Shown: positions 20,999 through 32,037 of the stretch, one piece after another
Layout of the letters: each line of letters opens with the position of its first letter
How positions within the stretch are numbered: the first letter of the stretch is position 1
Source of the DNA: Pegoplata infirma
Taxonomy: Eukaryota; Arthropoda; Insecta; Diptera; Anthomyiidae
DNA: 64,000 bases
Reading direction: 5' to 3'
Assembly (NCBI GenBank): GCA_963921195.1
Contig: OY992537.1
Span: forward strand, 79,528,535-79,592,534
Translations under genes and position numbers: made by a program
The notes under the pieces: model-generated
What the model was told of the DNA's origin: nothing
Databases searched by the model: none
Seen by the model: the letters and a program-made list of their open reading frames with translations, nothing else

Positions 20999-21941
20999 TT
21001 TTTTTTCTAACGTAGTGTTATTAAAAAATTCAATGCGTTTGGTGCGTGAACTTTTTTAACGATCGCGAAAAACTGAAAACGCAGTTCCTAATATTTTTCC
21101 ATGCCCTTCACGATTTTGCATTGGGAGAAGTGATGTTTGCAAAAATGCAAAATGTTATAAACCTAATGAACATCAAGTTGTTGTGGCTTAAAAATTAACA
21201 CAACTATAAATTGGTGATTTTTAAACTATTTTATGGCAAATTTACAACTCTTTTATTCTTTTTTTTTAATTTATTATTTTTTTTAAACTTACCATTTGAT
21301 TTGTAAATTTACCATTTTTTAATAAAATTAACACTTTTTCTTGTAAATTTACCATTTTTTTTTTGAAAATTTCTTGGTTTGAAAAAAATCTTTTTACTAA
21401 TAACATTGTATAATTTTAATTTTTTTTTAACAAAAAACTACAAGGAATCCTCGAATTTTACGTGTCTTTGAGCTTCCTCCTATTTTACGAGACTTGCCTC
21501 GTAAAATCGATATTTTTTTTTTTTTGGTAATTTTAAAAGTTTTTTTTTTAGTGTAATAAGAGTAGTGAAAGTACTTAAAAAATTCTAAAAAATTGAGATT
21601 TTTTTTACCAAAAAAATTTTATGCAATCGGAAGGCAAAAAAGTTTGGTTGGAAGCGGGGGGGGAGGGGGGATGTTGTACGAATTTTCGTTAATTTTTTTA
21701 ATATTGAATAAGAAATGAAAAAAAAAAAAACAACTTAAAGCTATAGTTTTAAATTAGGCGCGAATTCAACATTTTGAATTTGGGGGAACTTTTATTACTC
21801 AATATTTTTCACGAGGGCATCCTGAGGGACCAATTTTCTTCCTAAGCAAGACCGTTTATAGTCAAATAAACGGATCCATACTAAGTCATAGCCATAAACT
21901 TCTATATAAAAAACTGAAATATTTCGAAAACAAAAAACATT
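20999..21941. other. AT-rich stretch with no supported gene
   Basis: Contains poly(T) with TTTACCATTTTT motifs related to the ACACTC-ended family (21280-21370) and a G-rich patch at 21650-21672. No coding frame is credible. Confidence 0.45.
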
Positions 21942-21957
21942 AACATCCCGAGTAAAA

Positions 21958-22147
21958 ATAATTATATATAATCATATATAATTATATATAACTATATATG
22001 TTTATATATAGAGCTATATATAATTATATATAAACTTATGTTCTAGGAAAATTCTGGTTTGGAGTTATATATAATTATATATAATTATATATTGCCCTAT
22101 ATATAATTATATATGCTATATATAATTATATATATTTATATATAACG
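21958..22147. repeat. (ATATATAATT)n array, left arm
   Basis: Self-complementary TATATAATTATATATA units broken by CCCT and GAGC. Any single strand can fold into many cruciform-like hairpins. Confidence 0.85.
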
Positions 22148-22769
22148 TACTATAAAAGTTAATAAATGCACTTTTTAATACGGTAATACGAAAAAAGATA
22201 TTTTCGTATAAAGATGTTAATTTAAAAAAAAAACCTTTAAGGACACAAACGATTTAACCGAAAGATAAGTTAGGTTTAGTGGCAGCCGAAAGTTATAGAC
22301 TACATGGAGGATACGTTAACTTTCAGATAACTAATTATTCGGTTGTAAATCCATCATATTTAGATAAATATGATCAGCCAATTTTTTTTACATTAAGCGT
22401 TATAGGCTCTTCACATCTAAGCTGATTTTTAAAAAAGGGTTGCCACCTTATGAAAAATACGTGCTTTCGGGAAAATCCGTATAAAAGTCGAACTAGCAGG
22501 AATTTCGCCAAACGAAAAAATACGGGTCAGCTTAATTTTGATAGAGATTATTATATATGATTTTGGCGGTCGTACGTATATACATCTCCATATAAACTAC
22601 GCTAACGATTACAAATTTTTGCCAAGCACGACCGATGCACCATCCAGGCCTTGTGAAGACCTTTCAACCTGTATATAATGTTCATATATGTAGTTTCTTT
22701 TAAAGAAATGGGAAAAATACTCAAAAAACGAAAAAAAAATCCCGTTTTTCCCCCTCCCCTTTGACCCGC

Positions 22770-22890
22770 TAAATGTGAGATTGGGCAGCTATAAAAAAAC
22801 AGGTAGCTCTTATTTTGCTCCCCCCCTTTCCTATATGCAAATTTTAGAACAATCGGTGGGCGCCCTGTGAAAGACCTTCCTTATTAGTTT
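22770..22890. mobile_element. Degraded half of a small foldback (family of 26306-26467)
   Basis: GGGCAGCTATAAAAAAACAG, CAATCGGTGGGCGCCCTGTG and AAAGACCTT parallel the right part of the complete copy at 26390-26467 (GCTGCCCATTCCC, CAATCGTTGGGTACCCTGTG, AAAGACCTT). The left arm is not recognisable at this site, although a weak relative lies near 22640. Confidence 0.45.
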
Positions 22891-23210
22891 GATCGAGATT
22901 TTAGTGTATGTTGAACATTTTAGCATATTTTTGCAAAAAAAATCCATTAAAAAACTGCATTGTTTTACAAAACCAAAATTGTTTTTTGTTTTTATTTTCC
23001 TTTTTTTGTTTTGAATTTTGTTTATTTTGATAAATACATAAAAAGCAATTTGAAATACATGTCTATCAAAACTAAAAAAAAAAATATTTAAATTGTTTTT
23101 TTTTTCAATTCGAAAATTTTTTAAATAAAACATCAAATTTACATATTTCGCGAAATAAACTACATAAATGGATTAATTATCAACGAAATACATATTTGGA
23201 AATTAAACTG

Positions 23211-23276
23211 GTAAGTTTTTTCTTAGCTAAAAGTCATTAATGTAAAAATATAAATACATACATGTTTTGTTTGCAG
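23211..23276 (+). other. Possible short intron (GTAAGT...TTTGTTTGCAG)
   Basis: GTAAGTTTTT at 23211 and TTTTGTTTGCAG ending at 23276 are strong splice-site matches 66 bp apart, the usual intron size in flies. Downstream, a frame at about 23306-23419 is open for some 36 codons, with diverse residues (KYKWTFQELKFRVNGTYN). It could be a captured gene fragment or chance; flanking exon frames do not extend far. Confidence 0.3.
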
Positions 23277-23601
23277 ATTTTTAATGGTGGCTCTCGATTT
23301 TTTTTAATGTGACAGAATCAAGTACAAATGGACTTTTCAAGAACTAAAATTCAGAGTAAATGGTACATATAATCCACATCGTAAAAATCATCAAGACGTC
23401 CTGCTTCTAAAATTGTGGTAATTTTTAATTGATAGAACAAAATGTAGATTTTTTTAATTTTTCCGCAACAATTATGAAGAAGTGCGGCAGTGAGCTTCCT
23501 CAATCAGTAAAAATAATACAAAAAAAGTACGTTTGATTTTAACAGACTGCTGAAGTTCACTGCAACACTGCTTTATTGTGGTTCTGGCTTTATTTAGCGT
23601 G

Positions 23602-23801
23602 TTACTGCCAGCCCTAGCAATGTGGCGAAAAACTTACGTTCAAATTTGTACTTTAAAAATAACATGTACATATTTTAAAAGGTGTTTTTAATTTTTTTTC
23701 CACCAGCCTTGGTACTGGAGCATTTTTTAAAAATAACTTTCAAAATGCATGTATTTATTGAAAGAAGTACTGTTTCACCACATTGCCAGGGCTAGCAGTA
23801 A
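23602..23801. mobile_element. Small foldback MITE, TTACTGCCAGCCCTAGCAAT ends
   Basis: TTACTGCCAGCCCTAGCAAT at the left is mirrored by GCTAGCAGTAA preceded by CACCACATTGCCAGG at the right, with about 60-bp imperfect arms and no coding content. It is nested in the 21942-24247 element. Confidence 0.65.
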
Positions 23802-24012
23802 GACTATGAATACCTATGTAAACTTTACATTTTTAATAATACACATGTAAATATGTTTGAATTTAAGATTGTAAATATGTTTTCTTGTAATAAAGATTAT
23901 CAAAATATATGTATACAAATTTGTTGTTTTTTAACTTACTACAAAGGTTTCATTTAGGAAAATTTTTGGAAAATTATGCAAAATCTAGGCCAAATTTTAT
24001 TGGGCACATTTT

Positions 24013-24225
24013 TATCTAATTATATATAATTTTATATAATTATATATAACTAGATATACCCATTTTTTGGATATGATTATATATAACTATATCTAATTAT
24101 ATATATTTATATATAATTATATATAATTATATCCACCATTTTTTGGATATAATTATATATAATTAGATATAGCCCTATATATAATTATATATAGCCCTAT
24201 ATATAATTATATATGGCCCTATATC
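24013..24225. repeat. (ATATATAATT)n array, right arm
   Basis: Counterpart of the array at 21958-22147, with interspersed CCATTTTTTGGATATA and AGCCCTATATATAATT units. Confidence 0.85.
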
Positions 24226-24247
24226 AATTTTTTTTACTCGGGATGTT

Positions 24248-25300
24248 ATTAGTTTTTTTAAATGTTTCTTTTACAAAATTTCTCAGATGTTGAGGCATTT
24301 TTACTACAGAAAAACTTTTAGATTCTAAAAAAGTTTTCATATGGAAAAATAACCCTTTTCTAAAATATTTGCTTAAAAAAATGTTCAGATTCTAAAACTT
24401 TGATATAAAAAAGTTCTTAAATTCTCAGATCGTATTTTCTGTAGAAAAACTCTCCGATTCAAAATTTTCTTATAGAAAATGTCTCCGATTTTTAAACTTT
24501 TTTCAATAATCTGAGATTCGGAGACATTATTTATATAAAAAATTTCTAATGTAATTTTCTTATAAAAAATCACTGAAATAACGCTCATATTTTAAAGTAA
24601 TTCTCAGATTTACCAGATACCAAAAAATCACCAGTTCTAAAACATTTTATGAAGAAATTTTGATACACTTTTCTAAAACTTAAATCCTAAATTTTTGTAG
24701 CATTTTTCGAAAGAAAAATTTTACGGTTTTAATGCCATCTACTGTTGTAAATTTTTTAGATTTTGAAATATTTTTCATATAAAAAAATTATTATAAGACA
24801 CTTTTTCAAAAGAAATATTTACATATTCAGAGGCACATTTCCTATAGACAAATTCTTAGAATCTTCCAACAGAAAAAATTTTCTAATTCTGAATGATTTT
24901 TCATACAAAACAAAATCGCAGTTTCTGATATAGTTTTCTATAAAAAATTAATAGATCTTGACAAACTTTTCCTATAGAAAAATTCGCATACTTAAAAGAT
25001 TTCTCAAATAGAGAACTTCTCATTCTTAAATTCTGACGTTTTTCTTGTAGAAATGTTATCTGATTCTGAGATTTTTTTTGCAGAAAAATTGTTGGCTGAC
25101 TCTGAAAATTTTTTTCTAAAAAAAAAATCTCAGGTGCTGAGGGATATTTTATTTGAAATGTAATACGAAATTTTTTATAAAATTTGAGATCAATTTTTAA
25201 TTAAAAAAATCTTACATTCGAAGTCAAATAAATATAAAAATATATTCTAAAGGTAAAGTCTGAGATTTTGAAACATTTTGCTGTAAAAAATAATACTTTT
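24248..25300. repeat. Degenerate ~45-bp period repeat (AGATTCTGA...TTTTTCTATAGAAAAA)
   Basis: Many short diverged units carry an ATTCT(C/G)AGA-like motif, then a T-run, then TATAGAAAA. The same pattern recurs at 28650-28820, 31369-31690, 50680-51250 and 62440-62700. It is old and heavily decayed; no gene is visible. Confidence 0.55.
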
Positions 25301-25394
25301 ACCATCGGAAATAATAAGGAAAGTTATTCGGTTAGAAAATGTCTACGACTCTATTGTCATCTAAGTTTTTCATATGCAATTTCTTTAATTCTGA

Positions 25395-25575
25395 ACCATT
25401 TTATCCTAAGGCTACGTGTGCTTTCTTTTTCCTTTTTTCCATTTCTTTTTTTTTTTTTTCTTTTTTTTCTTCCTTTCTTTTTTCTTTCTTTTTTTTTCTT
25501 TCGAAATCATTTTGGGGGGGGGGGTGAGAAATCCCATTCTCCCCCCCTCCCCCTGGATCCACGCCTGATTCTGAA
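25395..25575. other. Polypyrimidine tract, G11 run and possible transposon end
   Basis: About 75 bases of T/C-rich sequence (25418-25500) are followed by TTTTGGGGGGGGGGGTGAG, then CCCCCCCTCCCCCTGGATCC and ACGCCTG. Read inverted, the last part is CAGGCGTGGATCCAGGGGG, which looks like a DNA-transposon terminus, but no partner end was found. The four overlapping frames on both strands are low-complexity artefacts. Confidence 0.4.
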
Positions 25576-25589
25576 AAAACAAATTGTGT

Positions 25590-25860
25590 TTCAAAAATTT
25601 CCAATTATATTTTAAAAATTTTCAATTATATTTCAGAAATTTCCATTTATATATCAAAAATTTCCAATAAAAATAAAAAAAAATTCTAAATATAAATCAA
25701 AAATTTTCAATTATAATTCATAAATTTCCATTTTTAATGCAAAAAATTCCAATTATATTTAAAAAATTTCCATTTATATTTCAGAAGTTTCCATTTATGT
25801 TTCAAAACTTTGGAAATTTTTGAAATATAATTTGTATATTCTGAATTAAAATTGGAAATG
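25590..25860. repeat. ~22-bp repeat AAAATTTCCAATTATATTTC with an inversion
   Basis: About nine units read in one direction up to about 25800, after which GGAAATTTTTGAAATATAAT reads in the opposite direction. A related array lies at 49745-49960, also with an orientation switch. Confidence 0.7.
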
Positions 25861-26305
25861 GTGTAGAATACCTCATTTCACCATATTTCAAATCTTTTAC
25901 CTTCAAAAAATGATTTTGCCTTGAAATTTAAGTGACAAAACTCATCAATCATTTAGAATTAGCAAACAAAAGAATATGTTAATATAATTATTTAATTGCA
26001 GATATATGTCTCGAGTTATTTTTTATGGAATGAGTAATTTTTCTTTTAAATACCTTTAAATTAAATAACATGCAGAGTATTGATTGACAGTCGTTAAAGT
26101 GCAAAATAAATTAAACATTTTAATACACTTTACATACTTTATCACCTCCAGTTAATATTTATTTGTTCAATTATCTTACAAAGACATAAAAGTTGATCAT
26201 TAAATATTTATTTTATACGACCTTACACCTCTTAACTACTTACCACAAAGTTATTTAATATTACTTCTTGCACCACCAGCCAGTACCACTAACCAGCATA
26301 CACTA
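25861..26305. other. AT-rich stretch with no gene
   Basis: Unique-looking AT-rich DNA; no coding frame, repeat or RNA gene that I can support. Confidence 0.5.
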
Positions 26306-26467
26306 ACAAGGTAGGTCCTTAAGAGAGCACCCACCGATTGTCCTGAAACTTGAGTATGGAAATAAGGGGAGGAAAAAAATAGTTACCTGTTTTTTTTAGC
26401 TGCCCATTCCCAAATTTAATGTAAGTTTCAGGACAATCGTTGGGTACCCTGTGAAAGACCTTTCTTG
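26306..26467. mobile_element. Small foldback MITE, ACAAG...GGTCCTT ends
   Basis: The left arm holds GCACCCACCGATTGTCCTGA and AACTT; the right arm holds the inverse, AAGTTTCAGGACAATCGTTG with GGTACCCTGTGAAAGACC. Total length is about 162 bp with a short centre containing GGAGGAAAAAAATAG. A half copy lies at 22770-22890. Confidence 0.7.
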
Positions 26468-27115
26468 TAAGAAATTTATTCCCTGTTTCTTGTCAGCCAT
26501 CAATGTTATAACAATTTGATAAACTTTTTCTAGATTGTTTTATTTTCTTTATTTTTAATTGTCAATTTACATTTTACAATATTTAAAATCAGCGACAAGC
26601 TGTCTTTAGATTGTGTCAAAAACTTTAGAGATAGATTTTTTTTTTTTTCAAATTATATTATCTCAGTTAAAATTTTATTTTATATTCTGTTCTGCTTAAA
26701 CTTTGTTTTGTTTTGCCTTTTGGGCAATATTCTAATTGTCTCTGTATTCGTGTGACTGTATTTGTATGTGTGTGGATTTTGTGAAAAGTGTTTCTTTCGT
26801 TGGTTTCTTGTATTTAATGTTGTTTTTCTTATTTAGCAGCAGGCAAATCAAAAAAATTCTTTGATGTCATTATTGGACATTTAAGTCATTTATAATTACA
26901 AATAATTTATGCGAAACATTTTAAGAGACCATTATTTATATTATAAATGTGTCATTCATGATAAATTACTTTTGTAAAGTTTTAAGTATTCTGATTGATC
27001 ATTAAAACAAATCATTTCTCAATTCTAAACTATTATAGTCAAGATCTGAAACTGTATCGTTTTAGTTACGTCGAACAATGGCTGAATACCTAATTGATTT
27101 CATTGGCTAAAAGTC
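26468..27115. other. AT-rich stretch with no gene
   Basis: No coding frame or repeat found. The (T/G)-rich part at 26690-26790 (GTATTTGTATGTGTGTGGAT) is unremarkable. Confidence 0.5.
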
Positions 27116-27420
27116 GAATTTTTTTTAGTCCGCTTGTAGAATTTCAACCCCCTGTGGTGGGTTTTTAGAATTTTTTTCCAAGAGTTCAGAAAAGTCCATT
27201 GTATTAATTTTTGGTGTAGAATAGACTGATGAAATCAGATTTCAAATGCGTTGAACCACCCTAAGGAGCGAACAATTTAAAAAAGAAAATCCCGGAGTAG
27301 TTTTTATCTGCCATTAATCTCTCAAAAAATGTTAAAACCCGTAAACCAAATTGTCAAGATTAACTCTAATAACTATAATGCAAAAAGCATAATAATTAAA
27401 TTAGTAAACATTTGTCGTTA
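27116..27420. mobile_element. Fragment related to the hAT-type element at 29085-30330
   Basis: CCCCCTGTGGTGGGTTTTTA, TTTTTGGTGTAGAATAGACT, GATGAAATCAGATTT and GTTGAACCACCCTAAGGAGC occur in the same order as at 29960-30160 of the hAT-type element. No terminal repeats are present here, so this is a truncated or diverged relative. Confidence 0.55.
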
Positions 27421-28480
27421 GGAAAATGTGCCTCCACTGAACCGCCCCTCCTTCTATCTGTTAATTTTTTATTTTCTATAACCTATTGGAGGGTATAGGG
27501 AACTTCTAAGGTAAATCAACGACAAAAAATCCATTTTTGACCTTACCATAATATGATTATACAAAAATGAATGTGCTATTCTACTAAAATAACAATAGCT
27601 TCAAAATCTGGACCTTCTGCTCTTATTTCTTAAATATGGCGTATCGAAAAGTGAACAAAACGTTAAAAACTCCCAAAAATGGTCTAGCAGAATTGGTTAT
27701 AGACCGGGAGCCAGCGTCATATCATTTTATAACGGCTGAGTTTTTACCGACCGTCAGCTGGCCCAAAACCGGTGGATATGGATACTAGGATCTTCCAAGC
27801 TTGCAAAATTCCGAAAAGATAAAACTATTTTATATATGCTGAAATTTTTGTGGTGGATAATTAATCCAAAAATTATTCCAAAATCGACCGTCAGCTGCCG
27901 CAACCCCAGCTGCCCCTCTGAAGATGGAAAAAAAGAGAAAAATTTAAGATAATTTCATAAAAGCTAAAATTACTTTGGTAGATAAATAATGCAAAAACCA
28001 AAATCGACCATCAGTTCCCACACTCCCTGGGGAATGACCGCCAGCTGCCCCTTAGAAGCTCCATGTATACGTTGAACATGAAGGAGTAAAAATGCACATA
28101 AAGACCTGCAACCGCACCCCAGTCGCGCCTAAGCCGTAGGACCGCGCCCCATTAATTGTTTTCCCAACATTTTTTTCCAAACAATCCTAGGCTCTATCTC
28201 AACTTCCCCCAAAAGCGCTGCATATAAAGATTACATGTAAATTAAAATTTGTTTCTACCTTTCTAAAAGAGTCAAAATTTTTCAACCCTAAATTTTTTTT
28301 TAAATTATACCTAATTTCTATCTCCAACCCTTAAGGCGTTCCCAATATAACTTTTTTTTATAAATTTGTTTTATTAAATCAGGTAGTAAAGCTCCCGTGG
28401 TGCCTCCTAGCGAGGTAAAGACATCAAAGTTTAAACGGACTTTAATTAAGTAAGATCACTTATCACTTATTTTTTCATAT
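27421..28480. repeat. GC-richer stretch with repeated CGACCGTCAGCTG modules
   Basis: CGACCGTCAGCTGGCCC, CGACCGTCAGCTGCCGC, CGACCATCAGTTCCC and GACCGCCAGCTGCCCC recur between 27749 and 28055 at intervals of about 120-150 bp, with AAAATCGACC and TTTCATAAAAGCTAAAAT between. This is a degenerate tandem repeat; no coding frame survives. Confidence 0.5.
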
Positions 28481-28800
28481 TTCTAACATGATTTTTATCC
28501 ATATGAATATAGTAAAATAATCTTTACTTAATTTAAGTTGACAAGTATTTTTGCTCTGGATATTCATGGTAGTTCGGGAGTTATCGGACTTTTACGGAAG
28601 GACCTTATTTTTTTACAAGTGGCAACAAATTTTTTTTATGGATAGTTGCCATGAAAGATACTAAAATATTTTTCCTTTAGAAAATGAGAATAAGTCTATG
28701 ATATTTTTCCGTATAAAAAATCCTTATATTCTGAAACATTGTACAGGCAAATCGGTATATAACGGTTGGGATAGTCCCTTGTTTTCCCTTGTATTTAAAT
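28481..28800 (-). mobile_element. Degraded copy of the element at 58936-59530
   Basis: ATCCATATGAATATAGTAAA, ATAATCTTTACTTAATTTAAG, ATTCATGGTAGTTCGGGAGT and GGCAAATCGGTATATAACGG follow the same order as 59277-59530. The left half is missing. Strand is given relative to nothing certain; the copies are in the same orientation in this window. Confidence 0.5.
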
Positions 28801-29084
28801 ATTTTTCTTGTGGAAAAATAACACTGTGCTACAAAAAACACAACATCCAATATACTTTTAAAATGAGGTAGTTAAGGTTGTAGGTATCGTCGAAAAGATC
28901 ACAACAATGCCCATCAAACTTGCCAGACATCCTCAAATTTTAAAGTTATTGTCAAAAAACGATTTTTTGGGACTTTTCTCACTAAACCATGTGTAACTAA
29001 AACATTTTCAACCGATTTTCAATTTTTTAACTGTTTTGGATAGAAGAAAGATAGGGCTTTTCATATGTGTAAATTGGTCTATAC

Positions 29085-30330
29085 CAGCGGTTACCAACCT
29101 ATGGTACGCGTACCACTAGGGGGTACGCGAAACTGTCCGCGGGGGTACGCAAAGTTTTATTAATTTGGACATTTGTTTTAGATTAACTTTTCAATGCTGG
29201 ATCCGCATTCCAAAGTTTTCCATAACGTTAGGTTTTTAAGAAAGTTAAGGTCAAAGGTCACAAAAAAATAATTTTGTGCAATTTAAAGAGCATTTTTTGC
29301 GAAATATTTTTGATGATATTTTGAGATCTGACAACTTGTTTTCGATTTACCTTTCGGTGCTAATTCCGAATATGGTTCCCAAAATTTTCTATAATGTCAG
29401 GTTTTTGAGATTTTTATTATACAAGGCAATTTAAATTACCGTGAAAAAGTGACATTTCAGTTTCGATTTTTAAATGTTTTATTGCGATTTGAGGCGTTTA
29501 AAGTTTAGGTGAAATTTTCACTGTAAACAACAGTACTTAGCTAAAACTTTCAATGCTGGTCCCGTATCTGGCTTCCAAAGTTTTCCATAACGTCAGATTT
29601 TTATGAAAGTTGAGACCAAAGTTCAGAAAAAACTTATTTTTATGCAATTTAGAGAGCATTTTTGCGATATTTTTGGATGATATTTTGAGATCTGCTCTGA
29701 TGCTGATTCCGAATATGGTTCCCAAATTTTTCTATGATATCAGGTTTTTGAGCATATCTATGTCAAAGCATATCTATGTCAAAAACGTGTTTTTGGGAAT
29801 TTTTGAGACGGTTTGTGGTAGAGTGGAAATTTTGGTACCATTTTGTTAAGCTCAAAATTACTTTTCATTGTATATACGAGGGTGTTTCATTCAAAAAGTC
29901 ACGGAATTATTGATCTGCCCGCGTATTAAAAAAAAAATTTACAAAAAATTAAAAACATTATTTTTCCGCCACCTGTGATGAGTTTTTGGAACTTTTTTTT
30001 AAAGTTTCAAAACGTCCGCTTTTTTAATTTTTGGTGTAGAATTGACTGACGAAATCAGATTTGTAATATTTTCAGCCCTTCTTGCTCTGCAGAAAAATCA
30101 GCTCAAAACTCGCGTTTTCAGATGCATTGAACCACCCTAAGGAGTGAACTTAATAAAAAAAAATACCACCATTATTTTTATATCCCCGAACCCTTCATAA
30201 AAATTTCAAAATTAACTCTAATATTCATATCTGAAGTTTTTTTAACGAAAACAAAAAACTCGTTGGGGGGTACGCGGCTGATAAAATTTAAAATTAGGGG
30301 TACGCCAGCCAAAAAGGTTGGTAACCGCTG
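29085..30330. mobile_element. hAT-type non-autonomous element, 8-bp TSD GTCTATAC
   Basis: CAGCGGTTACCAACCT at the left and its exact reverse complement at the right end form a 16-bp TIR. GTCTATAC flanks both sides exactly (29077-29084 and 30331-30338). An 8-bp duplication with CAG-starting termini and subterminal GGTACGCG repeats is diagnostic of hAT elements. The inside carries a ~355-bp direct duplication and no transposase. Exact duplication and TIR suggest fairly recent insertion. The frames at 29537-29849 lie within the internal repeats. Confidence 0.9.
29190..29755 (+). repeat. Internal direct duplication of the hAT-type element, ~355-bp offset
   Basis: TTTTCCATAACGT(T/C)AG, GATGATATTTTGAGATCTG, GATTCCGAATATGGTTCCCA and TCAGGTTTTTGAG occur in the same order at about 29190-29413 and 29546-29755. 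Confidence 0.75.
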
Positions 30331-31368
30331 GTCTATACACATAAAAAAGATATGCATTGATTTTTTCAACAATATCTAATTTTTTGCTATTTTTTGAAAA
30401 TTGTTTGAGTTTATCGATTTTTTTCTGCTATAGTTTGTTCAGCAACATTTATATTTATAAACGTATTCTTAAAGAAAATTTAATTGTGAATACGATGAGC
30501 TTTATGCCGAAAAAATCGGATAACAATTGACAGAGTAGTGATAATTTTTCTAAAAAAGAAAATTAAGATTTTGCTTGAAATTGCCGTTTCGATAACCCAG
30601 GCAAAAAAATAAAAAAAATAAACGAACATACTAAGAGGTCGCGTATCATTATTTTAAAGTTTTTGGCCTCCTGAATTCGAATTTGACCTTGAAATTGCGC
30701 TATCTTATTAAGTTTTTGATATATCAATTTATGTTAAATATCTCAAAAACCTGACGAGATAGAGCAATTTAAAGGCTAGATTCGGATTCAGCGCGCCAAA
30801 AACCTTTAAAAATATTGTACATGACCTCTTATGATAATTTTTTTTTTGCCTGGGATATCTGAACGCCGATTTCCTGCAAAATCTTAATTTTCTTTTTTAG
30901 AAAAATTATTACAACTCTGTCAATTGTTATCCGATTTCTTCAGGATAAAGCTTACCGAATTCAGAATTAAATTTTCTTTAAAAATAAGTTTATAAATAAA
31001 AAGGTTGTTAAACGAACTATAGCAGAAAAAAATTGATAAACTCGAAAAATTTTCAAAAAATAACAAAAAAAACTAGATTTTATAGAAAAAATCAATAAAT
31101 ATCTTTCTTAAATGTGTAGACCAAATCACACACGTGGAAAGCTCCATCTTTCTTCTATCAAAAACAGTTAAAAAATTTAAAATCGGTTGAAAATTTTCTG
31201 AATTACACAAGGTTAAGTGAGAAAAGTCCCAAAAAAAACGTTTTTTGAAAATATCTCTAAAATTTGAGGGTATCTGGCAAGTTTAATGGGCATTTTTGTG
31301 ATCTACTCGACAAGACCAACAACATATACTATGTCACATCAGAAGTATTTTTTCACTGTAGCACAGTG

Positions 31369-31700
31369 TAATTGAAGCCTACGAAATTTTTCCGTAAGAA
31401 AAATCCTTATATTTTGAAACATTTTTAACAATTTTTTTTTCAGATTTTCAGACATTTTTTCCCATAAAAAATATTCAGATTCTAAAACATTATTTTTACA
31501 GAAAAATAAAATTTTCTTAAACAAATTCTCAAATGCTGAGACATTTTCTTCAAAAAAAACTTAGACATTTTTCCTGTAGAAAACTGCTAAGATTCTGAAA
31601 TATTTTGCGTTAAAAGAATTTGAGAACCTTAACATATGGAAAAGCTATTAGATTCTGAAACTTTAAGGAAAATTTCGGGATTAAAAAATATTTCAACCAC
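31369..31700. repeat. Continuation of the ~45-bp period repeat beyond the foldback
   Basis: AAATTTTTCCGTAAGAAAAA and TCCTTATATTTTGAAACATT match 28705-28740 on the other side of the foldback (TTTTTCCGTATAAAAAATCC, TTATATTCTGAAACATT). This indicates that the foldback inserted into this repeat. Confidence 0.5.
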
Positions 31701-32037
31701 ATTGAGTTACTATATCTATAACATGTTATGATAAATGAATTTAAATGTGTTTTGTAGAAGTATGTATGTGTGCTAGAATATACATATATACACACCAAAT
31801 TGAATTTGATAAAAAAAAAATCGAAAACTTGTCAATGCAATTTTATCACTTAAGTTAAGTAACTATTTATGTGTGTACACTATAACCTTCTTTTGCGACA
31901 AAAAAATTAGTGTTTCTTATTTTATATATTTTACAAAATAAAAAGAAATGGCAGGGGGGGGGTCGGCATAGTCGGGGACATCACTCCCCCTGCTATAAAT
32001 GTTTACAAATCAGTTGTTTATGACATTTACGATTAAG
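31701..32037. other. AT-rich stretch with no gene
   Basis: Includes a G-rich patch (GGCAGGGGGGGGGTCGG) near 31950 and a partly inverted CCCCCTGC near 31986. Nothing else supportable. Confidence 0.45.

Larger units (their letters stand above)
21942..24247. mobile_element. TIR element with (TATATAATTA)n arms, 2,306 bp
   Basis: AACATCCCGAGTAAAAA at the left end is mirrored by TTTTTTACTCGGGATGTT at the right end. Immediately inside each end lies a ~190-bp block of ATATATAATTATATATA repeats (21960-22147 and 24013-24225). ATT flanks both sides, a possible 3-bp duplication. The middle contains a degraded small foldback (22770-22890), another at 23602-23801, a possible intron at 23211-23276, and short open stretches that I do not recognise. 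It is either a captured-sequence element or a decayed autonomous one; superfamily unresolved. Confidence 0.65.
28822..31368. mobile_element. Large foldback element, CACTGTGCTAC ends, with nested hAT-type element
   Basis: The end CACTGTGCTAC (28822) is mirrored by GTAGCACAGTG (31368), with TAA on both sides (28819-28821 and 31369-31371), a possible 3-bp duplication. Long arms mirror each other: GCCCATCAAACTTGCCAGA, GGGACTTTTCTCACT, CAACCGATTTTCAATTTTTT and GATAGAAGAAAGATAG on the left appear inverted at 31130-31300. The centre is near 30720. The left arm is interrupted by the element at 29085-30330. No transposase frame is present. The termini resemble those at 431, 6704 and 53590. Confidence 0.75.

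Noticed and set aside
25268..25615. 115-codon frame and three overlapping frames on both strands
   Set aside because: Polypyrimidine tract and G/C runs produce open frames on both strands; no real coding signature.
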